This document shows, one piece after another, positions 26,199 to 35,042 of a DNA stretch of 64,000 bases. The stretch is from Paenibacillus sp. AN1007 (lineage in GTDB: Bacteria > Bacillota > Bacilli > Paenibacillales > Paenibacillaceae). A program made the translations under genes and the position numbers. The DNA is taken from the NCBI RefSeq assembly GCF_040702995.1, contig NZ_CP159992.1, positions 6,574,221 to 6,638,220 on the forward strand, in the 5' to 3' direction. Under the pieces are notes generated by a model. It was not told the DNA's origin. It saw only the letters and a list, made by a program, of their open reading frames with translations, and ran no database searches. Position 1 is the stretch's first letter; every line of letters starts with the position of its first letter.

Positions 26199-27527
26199 AT
26201 GGAATGGGTATGGCCGTGGTTAACTACATTAGGTGAAGCATTGTTGCAGTTGTTTATTCAGCCGTTTTATTATATTGCAGTTATTTTGATCGCATTAAAC
26301 TATCATCGTCAGCTGCTCCAGGAGCGCAAACTCTTCCATGTTCGTATGCAGAGCTCAATCACTCAGACGATTCGAGCGGTCCTTGGAGGCATTGTCATAG
26401 GCGCTATGATCTCCATCGTGTCTCTTTTCCTTGGGGCCCATCTTACCTCGGGAAGTCTGATCAGCATATGGATTGCAGCGTTGGTCTTATCTCTTATTCG
26501 TATCCGATATCTGTGCTTCGCGTATGCAGCGGGCGCGCTGGGTGTGCTTCAATTTGTTTTGAATATCGCTTCAGGCTGGAATCCATCCGGTATGCTTGGA
26601 CAGGCTGTAGAGACAGTACGCGCACTGGATATGCCTGTACTGCTTGTCTTGGCAGCACTCCTGCATTTAGGTGAGGCCGCACTAGCTCGAATGCAGGGTG
26701 TGTCTATGGCCTCTCCGTTCCTTATGGAAGGCAAACGCGGAAAACTCGTAGGCGGATATCAGATCCAGCTCTTCTGGGCCATCCCGCTGCTGATTCTTGT
26801 TCCAACAAACGGTGCCGTCACGCAGCTGGCTTGGACTCCGCTGTTTCATGCAGGTCAGGGTTATACACTGATGGCTCTGCCAATCCTGCTTGGACTCAGC
26901 GAGAATACACAAAGTATGCTGCCTGGACGTAAAATCCAGCTTTCAGCCAAGCGTCTGCTGATGTACAGCTTGGCACTGCTTGTGTTCAGTCTGCTCGCCG
27001 TGTGGTGGTCACCTCTGACAGTTGCTGCTGCACTGGTTGCTTTTGTTGGACATGAACTTCTGGTGTGGTACAGTGCCATGGAAGAGCAGCAGCTTAGTCC
27101 GGTATTTGTTCACCCGCAGCATGGACTTAAAGTGTTGAGTGTGATTCCGGACAGTCCTGCTGCGGAACTTGGAATTGAGGCAGGGGAGACGCTGTACAAA
27201 GTGAATGGTATGCTCGTTCATTCTCCGGAAGAGCTGCACAGGGCACTGCGCATGAATCCTGCTTTTTGCAAGCTGGAGGTCCGGAATCATCAAGGAGAGA
27301 GCAAGTTCATGCAGCGTGCGATCTACGAAGGCGAACATCACCAGCTTGGTGTCATTATGGCACCGGATAACCATGAGGCGTGGGCATTGCAGACCCGTCC
27401 CGTGACACTTTATCATATCGTCATGCTCAAAATTTTCACGAGCCGGAAAAAGCAGCACATGGAGGAAGCTCCGCTCAGCCTGCCGCCAGCCCCTATAGTC
27501 GGCGATAAAGGGTCTGTCGAAATGTAA
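26199..27527 (+). CDS. minJ: MinJ-like multi-spanning PDZ membrane protein
   Basis: The 442-residue protein has about 8 membrane helices over residues 1–290. A cytoplasmic PDZ domain follows at about 300–380 (VFVHPQHGLKVLSVIPDSPAAELGIEAGE, with GETLYKVNG). In B. subtilis MinJ bridges DivIVA and MinCD to place the division septum, and its gene also lies next to ctpB. Sequence identity could not be measured, so the assignment relies on layout and synteny. Start ATG 26199 has GGAGAGGAG about 14 bases upstream. Confidence 0.8.
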   Translation: MEWVWPWLTTLGEALLQLFIQPFYYIAVILIALNYHRQLLQERKLFHVRMQSSITQTIRAVLGGIVIGAMISIVSLFLGAHLTSGSLISIWIAALVLSLIRIRYLCFAYAAGALGVLQFVLNIASGWNPSGMLGQAVETVRALDMPVLLVLAALLHLGEAALARMQGVSMASPFLMEGKRGKLVGGYQIQLFWAIPLLILVPTNGAVTQLAWTPLFHAGQGYTLMALPILLGLSENTQSMLPGRKIQLSAKRLLMYSLALLVFSLLAVWWSPLTVAAALVAFVGHELLVWYSAMEEQQLSPVFVHPQHGLKVLSVIPDSPAAELGIEAGETLYKVNGMLVHSPEELHRALRMNPAFCKLEVRNHQGESKFMQRAIYEGEHHQLGVIMAPDNHEAWALQTRPVTLYHIVMLKIFTSRKKQHMEEAPLSLPPAPIVGDKGSVEM

Positions 27528-27548
27528 CCGAACGTACAAATATAACCG

Positions 27549-27597
27549 AAAAAGGTATTTCCTATGGCCAAAGGTGGCGCGAGGAAATACCTTTTTT
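27549..27597. terminator. Bidirectional terminator between minJ and the response regulator gene
   Basis: AAAAAGGTATTTCCT (27549–27563) and AGGAAATACCTTTTTT (27582–27597) are perfectly complementary, with an 18-base loop. They sit between convergent genes. Confidence 0.9.
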
Positions 27598-27603
27598 CTT
27601 GTT

Positions 27604-28293
27604 TTATTGGGTCAGTATAAAGATGGCAATTTGTGTGCGGTCGCGTAACTGCAGCTTGCCCAGGATTTCAGTCACATAGTTTTTGACCGTGCCTTCGCTC
27701 AGAAACAGCCTGGCGGCAATTTCCTTATTGGACAAACCTTCAGATATGGCTTCCGCAACCGACAGCTCCGCGCGGGTGAGCCCATACGTTTCATGAGGAT
27801 GATTGGCAGGGGCAGAAGCAGGAGTACGGAGAAGGCCTGCAAGTTTGCGTGCAATATCCGGGTGGATCAGCATATCCCCGTTATACACCGTTTTGATGCC
27901 CTGAACGATTCGGGCAGGAGGGACATTTTTAAGCAGATATCCACTTGCTCCATTTTGCAGCGCCTGAATAATGTATTCATCATCGTCAAAGGTCGTCAGC
28001 ATCAGCACCTGGATGTCTGGAAATTTAGTTTTGATCCGCCGAGTTCCTTCAACTCCATCCCATTCGGGCATGCGAATATCCATTAACACCACATCCGCCG
28101 GTATTCCCGACTCAAGTAGGGTGAACGCCTCCTGACCGTTGGAAGCCATGCCTGTGATGCAGATACGGTCATCAAGACCAAGCACAACATTCAGACTCTC
28201 ACGGATGAAATGGTCATCATCGACGAGCAGTACCCGAATGGGTGAAGTCTGCTTGGGTTCTCTTTGTCGGCTTCCAGCGTTCTCTTCTGGCAT
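27604..28293 (-). CDS. NarL/LuxR-type response regulator (LnrK-like)
   Basis: The 229-residue regulator has a receiver domain with acidic residues in LLVDDDHF and phosphoacceptor Asp72 in VLMDIRMPEWDG. The switch Lys is in GYLLKNVPP. A C-terminal LuxR helix-turn-helix spans about 165–225 (LTRAELSVAEAISEGLSNKEIAARLF). It follows its histidine kinase by 20 bp. The pair faces a three-gene ABC-2 exporter, the arrangement of the B. subtilis YfiJK–YfiLMN (LnrJK–LnrLMN) system. It probably activates that exporter through the palindrome at 29635. Confidence 0.9.
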   Translation of the reverse strand: MPEENAGSRQREPKQTSPIRVLLVDDDHFIRESLNVVLGLDDRICITGMASNGQEAFTLLESGIPADVVLMDIRMPEWDGVEGTRRIKTKFPDIQVLMLTTFDDDEYIIQALQNGASGYLLKNVPPARIVQGIKTVYNGDMLIHPDIARKLAGLLRTPASAPANHPHETYGLTRAELSVAEAISEGLSNKEIAARLFLSEGTVKNYVTEILGKLQLRDRTQIAIFILTQ

Positions 28294-28313
28294 GAGTGTA
28301 ATTCCTTCCTCTT

Positions 28314-29528
28314 TTAGAGCAGATTTATTTTGTTTGACACGGGAATGCGAGTAATCACAGTGTAGGGCTGATCAGACTGAATTTCCACAGTACCTCCGAT
28401 GAATTGTGTTCGCTGGCGCATGCTTTCGTGCCCGAGTCCTGTTCCACCATCATTCAGAAAAGAGTGAGAACTTCCATCATTACTGATGTTCATACGGATC
28501 TCCTCGTGCCCGAATACCAGTTCCAGTGTAATGGAGGCCGCTTTGCCATGCCTGAGTGCATTAGTTACGGCCTCTTTGGCATTTTTGTACAGCACAATCT
28601 GTGTACTTGGATAGAGAGTGTATGCCTGACCCCTAATTTCGTATTTCGTTTGTATCCCTGTATCCCGGCCTACTTCCTCCAGCAGACGATCCAGAGCGTA
28701 AGCATCGGATGCCTGAGAATCCGGGCGCAGCTTGTGAAGCGTATTGCGCATATCATCCATACTTGCCGCGAGTTGATCCCGGATCTGCTTGATCATTTCA
28801 GTCCCCTGTTCGGCATCCAATGGCAGTGTAAGCAGGGCGGCTTCCGACATCATTTTCGTACGAATCAGACGGTGTCCAATATCGTCGTGAAGCTGTCTGG
28901 ATATGCGTGTGCGTTCCTCTGTCTGAGCCGCGTCTTCAAGTTGTTTTGCAAATAACAGCAATTGCGCACGTGCTTCCTGCAGCTCATAATGTTTGTGCCG
29001 CAGTTCATCATACACATGTTCCAGCTGTCCACGGCTTGCTGCAGTTTTGGACCCCTGCCAAGCGAGTGCAGCTGTCATGAGAAGCAGCAAACTCAATGCG
29101 ATTTTTACCTTTGTTGATTCCGGGAACCAGACAGTAGAGACGGCCTGAACCTCCACAGCATTTAACATAAGCCAGGGCGGAGGATTGAAATACCAATGAA
29201 GTGCAGTGCTGCTGGCCGCAAGCTGAATCGTTAACATCACCCATCGGATGGACCCGCGAAGCCGATACATATAAACATAGAGAACCGATAGAGAAATAAA
29301 AAACATAAAGGGGCCGTACAGAGCGATTAACCAGCTGCCCCATAACATTTCTGCGAGAAATAACAGCGACTGCTGTGCAGCTGAACGTGTAAAGCGATTT
29401 ACTACAGCGAGTCCGGCAGCCATCAGAATATAGAACGTATACAGCGCTTCGCTTTCTGCTGGAAGCACCAAGCTGTACAGCACAGCAGGCAGGAAGATTA
29501 AACCATACTGCAGAAACGGCATTGGCAT
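28314..29528 (-). CDS. Membrane sensor histidine kinase (HisKA_3 type, LnrJ-like)
   Basis: The 404-residue kinase has five or six N-terminal transmembrane helices (about 5–165) and a short coiled-coil linker. A HisKA_3 dimerisation domain carries the phospho-acceptor His in SRQLHDDIGHRLI. The ATPase domain has the N-box KEAVTNALRHG and G-box GTGLGHESMRQR. There is no large extracellular domain, as in kinases that sense membrane-active compounds or the state of a partner transporter. It is cotranscribed with the response regulator and divergent from the ABC genes. Confidence 0.92.
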   Translation of the reverse strand: MPMPFLQYGLIFLPAVLYSLVLPAESEALYTFYILMAAGLAVVNRFTRSAAQQSLLFLAEMLWGSWLIALYGPFMFFISLSVLYVYMYRLRGSIRWVMLTIQLAASSTALHWYFNPPPWLMLNAVEVQAVSTVWFPESTKVKIALSLLLLMTAALAWQGSKTAASRGQLEHVYDELRHKHYELQEARAQLLLFAKQLEDAAQTEERTRISRQLHDDIGHRLIRTKMMSEAALLTLPLDAEQGTEMIKQIRDQLAASMDDMRNTLHKLRPDSQASDAYALDRLLEEVGRDTGIQTKYEIRGQAYTLYPSTQIVLYKNAKEAVTNALRHGKAASITLELVFGHEEIRMNISNDGSSHSFLNDGGTGLGHESMRQRTQFIGGTVEIQSDQPYTVITRIPVSNKINLL

Positions 29529-29634
29529 ATGTAGATGACATCCTTTTTATATAAGTGCAAATTTAAAATAACCAACGTTAAACTCCCGATAATGCATCCT
29601 TGATTATAACACAGCTCGATTCGAGATCAGGAGA

Positions 29635-29646
29635 TGACTTAAGTCA
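29635..29646. promoter_or_regulatory. Palindrome TGACTTAAGTCA, candidate response-regulator site
   Basis: The perfect 12-bp palindrome lies in the 221-bp divergent region between the kinase and ABC transporter genes. Its centre is about 53 bp upstream of TACAAT (29694–29699), a good −10 for the ABC operon that lacks a good −35. That is the usual geometry for an activator site. A second short palindrome, CTCGA-T-TCGAG, is at 29614–29624. Confidence 0.55.
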
Positions 29647-29749
29647 CCTTTAATGAATGACTTTGTGTACCTTCGCTAGGCATATGCATTCGTTACAATG
29701 TAGTTATGAAATCACGACAAGAGCTCATAGGGAAGGGGCATTCAAGTAC

Positions 29750-30685
29750 ATGAACATATTAGAAGTGGATCACGTTGTGAAGCGGTACGGCAGCAAGTTG
29801 TCGGTAGACCATCTGAACCTTAGTGTGAACAAAGGTGAAATCTTTGGTCTGCTTGGTCCCAATGGGGCAGGCAAAAGCACCACGATCAGCATGATCGCGG
29901 GCCTTCTGAAATTGGACCAGGGGGAAATCAGACTGGACGGCATATCAGTGAAAGAGCATCCGCTGGACGTCAAACGCAAGATTGGTCTTGTTCCACAGGA
30001 TTTGGCACTATACGAAACGATGAGTGCTGTGGATAATGTTACTTTTTTTGCCCGGTTATATGGTTTGCGAGGAAAACAACTTAAAGAAAGAGTACAGGAG
30101 TCGCTTGAATTTGTCGGGCTGGAGGATAAAGCAAAAGAAGCTCCAGCTACCTTCTCAGGCGGAATGAAACGCAGGTTAAACATCGCATGTGCCCTCAGCC
30201 ATCGACCGGATCTGATTATTATGGACGAACCAACCGTAGGTATTGATCCACAGTCCCGTAATCATATTCTTGAATCGGTGCGAACACTGAACAGGATGGG
30301 ATCAACAATTATATACACAAGTCATTATATGGAGGAAGTTGCGGCGATTAGTGACCGGGTAGCGATTATGGATCAAGGACGAATTATTGCTTGTGGAACT
30401 GAAAAAGAGCTGAGAGAGCGCGTTGCTTCAGAGGAGAAAATTGTACTTACCGCTGCGGGTATCGATGCCGGTGTAGTGGAGGAATTAAAGCTTCACCCGC
30501 GTGTACGGGCAGTGGAAGTCAACGAAGATACCCTTACAATCATGCTGCCTTCAGCGCAGCTTGCCCTGCAGGATATGCTGTTCATCTGCAGTAAACATGA
30601 GATGTCCATTCAGTCTCTTCGGGTTGAAGAACCGGATCTGGAGACACTTTTCCTTAATTTGACCGGGCGGACACTTCGAGACTAG
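29750..30685 (+). CDS. ABC transporter ATP-binding protein (LnrL-like)
   Basis: The 311-residue ATPase of the ABC-2/DrrA type has Walker A GPNGAGKST, the Q-loop VPQDLALYETMSAVDN, signature FSGGMKRRL and Walker B LIIMDEPTVGIDP. A C-terminal extension of about 85 residues follows the nucleotide-binding domain. I start at ATG 29750 with GGAAGGGG upstream; an ATG at 29657 would place the −10 candidate inside the gene. It works with the two permeases downstream to export a hydrophobic compound, perhaps a polyene-like antibiotic, judging by the B. subtilis LnrLMN relatives. Confidence 0.9.
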   Translation: MNILEVDHVVKRYGSKLSVDHLNLSVNKGEIFGLLGPNGAGKSTTISMIAGLLKLDQGEIRLDGISVKEHPLDVKRKIGLVPQDLALYETMSAVDNVTFFARLYGLRGKQLKERVQESLEFVGLEDKAKEAPATFSGGMKRRLNIACALSHRPDLIIMDEPTVGIDPQSRNHILESVRTLNRMGSTIIYTSHYMEEVAAISDRVAIMDQGRIIACGTEKELRERVASEEKIVLTAAGIDAGVVEELKLHPRVRAVEVNEDTLTIMLPSAQLALQDMLFICSKHEMSIQSLRVEEPDLETLFLNLTGRTLRD

Positions 30686-30696
30686 GAGGACATGGG

Positions 30697-31881
30697 ATGA
30701 GCATGTGGCATATTTGTATGTTTGAGTTAAGACGAATTTTAAAAATTCGTTCTGTTGTACTGAATCTGTTTATTCTGCCCTTATTGTTAATCTTTATATT
30801 AGGTACGGCGTTATCAAGCGCAATGGGAACAGGGGAGGAAAACATACCTGATGTGCTGCGGGTAGGGGTCATACAGCCTTCTGACATGTCGTCTCCTATG
30901 GGTGAAGCATTCAAAGTTTTTGCAACCACCCCTGAAGTGAGCAGGATGATGAAGGTTCAGAATATGCCCTCCAAAGATGAAGCGGTGAATGCGCTCAAAC
31001 AGGGAAAACTTGACTTTGCGGTGATCATGACCTCGGATATGATGCAGCAGTGGATGGCGGGAAAAGAGGTCAAGCTGCAGTGGATTCTGGGCAAGGACAG
31101 CACACTGAATATAGTGGGGCAGACCCTGTTCACTCGCTTTACGGACGAGTTAAATCGACAAGCGGCGATTGCTGAGGTCCTTGGGCCAGAGATGATTCCG
31201 GCCGCAAGTGCACAAACTGCAGCTGAATCAGAGGAACAATCCAGCATTAGAGTCAGCAGCCCGGGACATTCCGATCGATCCTACAGCGCTTCACAATATT
31301 ATGCGGCGGCGATGCTGGCGATGTTTATGCTGTATTCCGGCATGACGACAATAAATAGTCTGTTCACGGAGCGGGACAAAAAGACACTTGCTCGTCTTCA
31401 GGCTGCTCCCGTGGGTAACGGAGTCATCTTTGCCGGTAAAATTGCTGGCAACAGCCTTCTTGCTTTTATGCAGGCAATCATTATTATTCTGATGACTCAT
31501 GTGTTATTTGGTGTCGACTGGGGCGGTCATCCCGGGCTGATCATGCTGCTCTGTGTACTGATTACCCTTGCATCCATGACCTTGGGCATTATTGTGGCAT
31601 TGGTTAGTAAAAGTGCTGCTTCCGCCAGTACGATCATGCAGAGCATCATTATTGTAATGACATTTATTAGTGGAGGATTTACCCCGATTGCCATAGACTT
31701 TGTACAGCGCATAAGTGAATTTACAGTGAATCATTGGGCTCTGCAAAGTTTTCTCAGTATGATGCTGGGCGCCTCTGTACGTGAGATTATGCATAATATG
31801 TTGATGTTGGGAGCTGTATGTGCAGTGCTTGCTGCTGTCGCCGCAGTGATCTATAGAAAGGCTGGTTATCGTTATGAATAG
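30697..31881 (+). CDS. ABC-2 type permease (LnrM-like)
   Basis: The 394-residue protein has the ABC-2 permease layout. One N-terminal helix (about 18–40) is followed by a large extracellular region (about 45–205) and five C-terminal helices. The ATG at 30697 follows AGGAGG at 30684–30689; another ATG at 30692 is out of frame. It overlaps the next permease by 8 bp. The two permeases are related but distinct, so the exporter probably works as a heterodimer with the ATPase gene upstream. Confidence 0.88.
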   Translation: MSMWHICMFELRRILKIRSVVLNLFILPLLLIFILGTALSSAMGTGEENIPDVLRVGVIQPSDMSSPMGEAFKVFATTPEVSRMMKVQNMPSKDEAVNALKQGKLDFAVIMTSDMMQQWMAGKEVKLQWILGKDSTLNIVGQTLFTRFTDELNRQAAIAEVLGPEMIPAASAQTAAESEEQSSIRVSSPGHSDRSYSASQYYAAAMLAMFMLYSGMTTINSLFTERDKKTLARLQAAPVGNGVIFAGKIAGNSLLAFMQAIIIILMTHVLFGVDWGGHPGLIMLLCVLITLASMTLGIIVALVSKSAASASTIMQSIIIVMTFISGGFTPIAIDFVQRISEFTVNHWALQSFLSMMLGASVREIMHNMLMLGAVCAVLAAVAAVIYRKAGYRYE

Positions 31882-33049
31882 TCTGAATATTGCCTGGCTG
31901 ATGATCAGGAGGACACTTGGACGCAAACGAGGAGTGATTGCTTTTCTACTGCTTCCGTGTCTTGTTGTGACGGGTGCGGTCGCCCTTTTTGGAAGTGAGC
32001 AGGCAGGCCGTGCTGTTATTCCTTATGTAAATATGGATCAGGGCGCTGCAGGGACTTGGATGATAAAAGAGCTTTCCCGAATGAAAGAATACAGCTTTAA
32101 ACCGATGAGCAGTGAGACAGAAGTTAAATCAGATGTAGTCCGGCAGAAAGGAAACATGGGCCTCGTCATTCCCGCTGGTTACACACAATCGCTGCTGCAT
32201 GGCGAGCAGGCATCCATCGAATTAATTGAAATGCGTGTCAGTGAAAGTTCGTACATTCTTCGGGCAGCTGTCCAAGGAGCAGCGGATGGGTTAAAACAGA
32301 CTGCTGCTGCCGTTAGAACCTTTTCCTCCGTGTCCTCAGTAAATGGTGCTGCTGTAAGTTCAGATGAAAAGTTTGAGCAGGTTCTGCAGGAGGCAGGCAG
32401 ACATACCCTTTCAGGGGAAGCACTGAATCTGCAGCTCTACCCGAAGCCCGGGTTAAATAACGTTACGGGATTCACAATTATGTTCATGATGGGGCTCCTG
32501 ACCAGTGCAGTCGCCGTTATTATGGAGGACCGAAAGCAGCGGACCATGGCCCGGATGTATACGGCTCCTGTCAGGTCATATGAGATTGCACTTGGTAATT
32601 TTCTGGGCAGTCTCGCCATCGGGATTATCCAGATTGTTCTGGTGCTGGGCATCAGCCGATGGGTACTGCAGTATGATGCAGGAATTCCGTTTGGTACTCA
32701 TTTTCTAATCCTGGGTGCGTTTATGCTGGTATCCATGGGATTGGCAAGTACCGTCAGCGGTCTGATCCGCGAAACGAAAAATGCCAGCATGCTGAACTCC
32801 CTCATTATTGTACCGACTTGTATGATTGGAGGGTGCTTCTGGCCGTTATCCATCATGCCGGATTACATGCAGAAACTGGCAAACTTCGTACCCCAGAAAT
32901 GGACTATACAAGCTGTTGAAACGATCTCTGCAGGGGGGACGCTGGCGGATATTACCCTGCCCCTGCTGATCCTGACTGTTATGGCTGTTATTCTGCTGGC
33001 TGTCGGCTCGGTAATTCTGCGACCTGATCAGCCAGGTATGGATGCATAG
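31874..33049 (+). CDS. ABC-2 type permease (LnrN-like)
   Basis: The 391-residue protein has the same arrangement as its neighbour: an N-terminal helix (about 20–38), an extracellular region and five or six C-terminal helices from about 200 on. Motif-like segments include SGLIRETKNASMLNSL and the preceding LVSMGLAST. The short overlap with the upstream permease implies translational coupling. It completes the three-gene exporter controlled by the divergent two-component system. The transported compound is not evident from the sequence. Confidence 0.88.
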   Translation: MNSLNIAWLMIRRTLGRKRGVIAFLLLPCLVVTGAVALFGSEQAGRAVIPYVNMDQGAAGTWMIKELSRMKEYSFKPMSSETEVKSDVVRQKGNMGLVIPAGYTQSLLHGEQASIELIEMRVSESSYILRAAVQGAADGLKQTAAAVRTFSSVSSVNGAAVSSDEKFEQVLQEAGRHTLSGEALNLQLYPKPGLNNVTGFTIMFMMGLLTSAVAVIMEDRKQRTMARMYTAPVRSYEIALGNFLGSLAIGIIQIVLVLGISRWVLQYDAGIPFGTHFLILGAFMLVSMGLASTVSGLIRETKNASMLNSLIIVPTCMIGGCFWPLSIMPDYMQKLANFVPQKWTIQAVETISAGGTLADITLPLLILTVMAVILLAVGSVILRPDQPGMDA

Positions 33050-33123
33050 TGCGGGGGACATTGAGCATGAGCGGGGTTATACTCCCTTGTTATTGAGTAC
33101 AATGTAGATATGGAATGGAACGC

Positions 33124-33167
33124 AAAAACACGTCTCCCCGGATGAATACCGTAGTGACGTGCTTTTT
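33124..33167. terminator. Terminator between the ABC operon and motB
   Basis: AAAAACACGTC and GACGTGCTTTTT pair with one bulged base across a 21-base loop. It lies between convergent transcripts and can serve both. Confidence 0.65.
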
Positions 33168-33249
33168 GCTGTTTACGCAGCGTAGAAGAATAGATGTATG
33201 CTGCGACACAATATAGACTGCTTCGCAGAAGTTGTTTTGTGATCATTCA

Positions 33250-34089
33250 TTAAGGCTGCAGCTGGCGAAGCACCGTAATTTCAACCCGGCGGTTCTTCTG
33301 TCTTCCAGCCGTGGTTGTATTGTCTCCGGTTGGCCTGGTATCCGCATAACCAGCGTATTGGAAGTGGTCTGGATCAAGTTTCTCTTGATCCAGGAAGAAA
33401 CGCAGTACCGATAAAGCCCGTTCACCGGACAGTTCCCAGTTATCCTTGTACGTGGAATTGGCTCCGATCGGAATGTTATCCGTGTGCCCCTCGATACTGA
33501 CTACCATCTGAAGATTGCGAAACAAACTGGCGAGCTTGCTGAGCGTAGGTGCAGCATCTTTTTTCAGGGCGGCCTGTCCTTGGTCAAATAAAAAACGGTC
33601 ACTGAGCGTAATGGAGATACCCTGCGGTTTGTCCGCTACAAAAATCTGATTATCCAGTTTATTATCCTCGATATATTGGGTAATCACATTGAACAGATTT
33701 TGCAGTTCCTGCTCCTGTGTCCTGAATTGTTCTTCCCGCTCCGTGAGAGGGCGGGTGTTTTCATCCGGGGGCTCCGTTCCCGGACCTGTTGAAGAGTCCT
33801 GCTTGTCTTCCGATCCGCCCTGCACCTGCGATGAAGGGGTTTGGGTAATCGTCTGGCCCGGCGTGTCACCGAGCCCTTCTCCCAGTTCAAGAATGGAGTC
33901 GGATTGATTGAATGTGTTCTGAAGCGATTGGGTCACAACGTCGTATTTACCGGCATCCAGATTGCTCATGGCGTACATGATGACAAAAAAGATCAGCAGC
34001 AGCGTAATGAGATCGGCATAAGTAATCATCCAGCGATCCCGGTGGTCAGCAGTCTCGCGTTTGGCACGCTTTTTACTGCGCCGACTCAT
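33250..34089 (-). CDS. motB: Flagellar stator protein MotB
   Basis: The 279-residue protein has a basic N-terminus and a single helix containing the proton-binding Asp in MITYADLITLLLIFF. A flexible acidic Pro/Ser-rich linker follows, then a C-terminal OmpA-like peptidoglycan-binding domain (IEGHTDNIPI, NWELSGERALSVL). I start at ATG 34089, preceded by AAAGGAGGGATT. A frame opening at 34209 would lie within motA. It overlaps motA by 17 bp and forms the stator with it. The linker is longer than usual. Confidence 0.93.
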   Translation of the reverse strand: MSRRSKKRAKRETADHRDRWMITYADLITLLLIFFVIMYAMSNLDAGKYDVVTQSLQNTFNQSDSILELGEGLGDTPGQTITQTPSSQVQGGSEDKQDSSTGPGTEPPDENTRPLTEREEQFRTQEQELQNLFNVITQYIEDNKLDNQIFVADKPQGISITLSDRFLFDQGQAALKKDAAPTLSKLASLFRNLQMVVSIEGHTDNIPIGANSTYKDNWELSGERALSVLRFFLDQEKLDPDHFQYAGYADTRPTGDNTTTAGRQKNRRVEITVLRQLQP

Positions 34090-34873
34090 CCAATCCCTCC
34101 TTTGCTTGAGGAGCCTGTACAGCCGAACGATGGGTGAGTGTGAAGGACTCCAGCCGTTTGCGGACAAGCTGCGGATTCTCACCGTTCTGGATGGCAAGTA
34201 CCCCTTCAAGCATCATCTCCATGACCTGAATTTCGTCAGCCCCTCTGGATTTGATCTTGGAAGCAATGGGTAAAAAGATCAGATTGGCACTGGCGACCCC
34301 GTATAGGGTGGCGGTAAAAGCAACGGCGATGGCTGGCCCGAGCCCTGTTGGATCAGTCAAGCTTCCCAGCACTTGAATAAGTCCCATTACGGTTCCGATG
34401 ATGCCCATCGTTGGGGCATAACCGCCAGCAGATTCGAATATTTTGGCATAACCTTCATGCTTTTGTTCTACAGAATCGATCTCCATCTCAAGTATCTGCC
34501 GAACGACATCGGGGTCCGTACCATCGACAACCATCTGGATACCATCTTGTAAAAATGGATTGGGATGATCCACCACTTTGCGCTCAAGCGCAAGCACACC
34601 GGATCTGCGAGCGATGGATGACATCTCGATCAGCTCCTCTACCCACTGCTTGGGATCTTGGTGATGACGTCCAAACGCCATGCGTAAAGCAGCAGGAATC
34701 GTGCGCAGACGGTAGGTAGGGAAGCTGGCTGCCACGGCAGCGATCGTACCGCCAAACACGATTAGAGCAGCCGTTTTCTGAAGCAGGCCGGATAACTGTC
34801 CGCCTTCCCACAGGAAACCGCTGATAACTGCGGCAATTCCGGCTATTATACCGATAAGTGTCGCAATATCCAT
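34073..34873 (-). CDS. motA: Flagellar stator protein MotA
   Basis: The 266-residue protein has four membrane helices (near 4–22, 33–52, 150–170 and 180–205) and a cytoplasmic loop of roughly 95 residues. It carries the conserved SAGGYAPTMGIIGTVMGLI and GLGPAIAVAFTATLYGV blocks, including the stator prolines. With MotB it forms the ion channel that drives flagellar rotation. The pair stands alone here, away from other flagellar genes, as is common in Bacillota. It is divergent from uvrB. Confidence 0.95.
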   Translation of the reverse strand: MDIATLIGIIAGIAAVISGFLWEGGQLSGLLQKTAALIVFGGTIAAVAASFPTYRLRTIPAALRMAFGRHHQDPKQWVEELIEMSSIARRSGVLALERKVVDHPNPFLQDGIQMVVDGTDPDVVRQILEMEIDSVEQKHEGYAKIFESAGGYAPTMGIIGTVMGLIQVLGSLTDPTGLGPAIAVAFTATLYGVASANLIFLPIASKIKSRGADEIQVMEMMLEGVLAIQNGENPQLVRKRLESFTLTHRSAVQAPQAKEGLDESAQ

Positions 34874-34903
34874 AAATTAACCCACTCCTATCTTGATTTC
34901 ACG

Positions 34904-34953
34904 TTTGCATCACTAAAACGAACAAGGTATAATTGAACGGGAACAAATATTCC
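34904..34953 (+). promoter_or_regulatory. uvrB promoter with candidate LexA (DinR) box
   Basis: TTTGCA (34904–34909) and TATAAT (34928–34933) are spaced by 18 bp, a plausible sigma-A promoter. Seven bases downstream, GGAACAAATATTCC (34940–34953) matches 11 of 14 positions of the idealised LexA box CGAACAAATGTTCG, with dyad symmetry. Its position over the start site fits repression by LexA until DNA damage. Confidence 0.6.
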
Positions 34954-35042
34954 TATTACTATAAGTTTTCCCAACTGGAAATTCGGGGAACTTCGACAAT
35001 ATATAGTGACTATTATTTTAGACGATAGGGTGAGATACGGCA

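Noticed and set aside
29657..29749. N-terminal extension of the ABC ATPase from ATG 29657
   Set aside because: It would place the likely −10 inside the gene and adds 31 residues not seen in such ATPases; ATG 29750 has a proper RBS.
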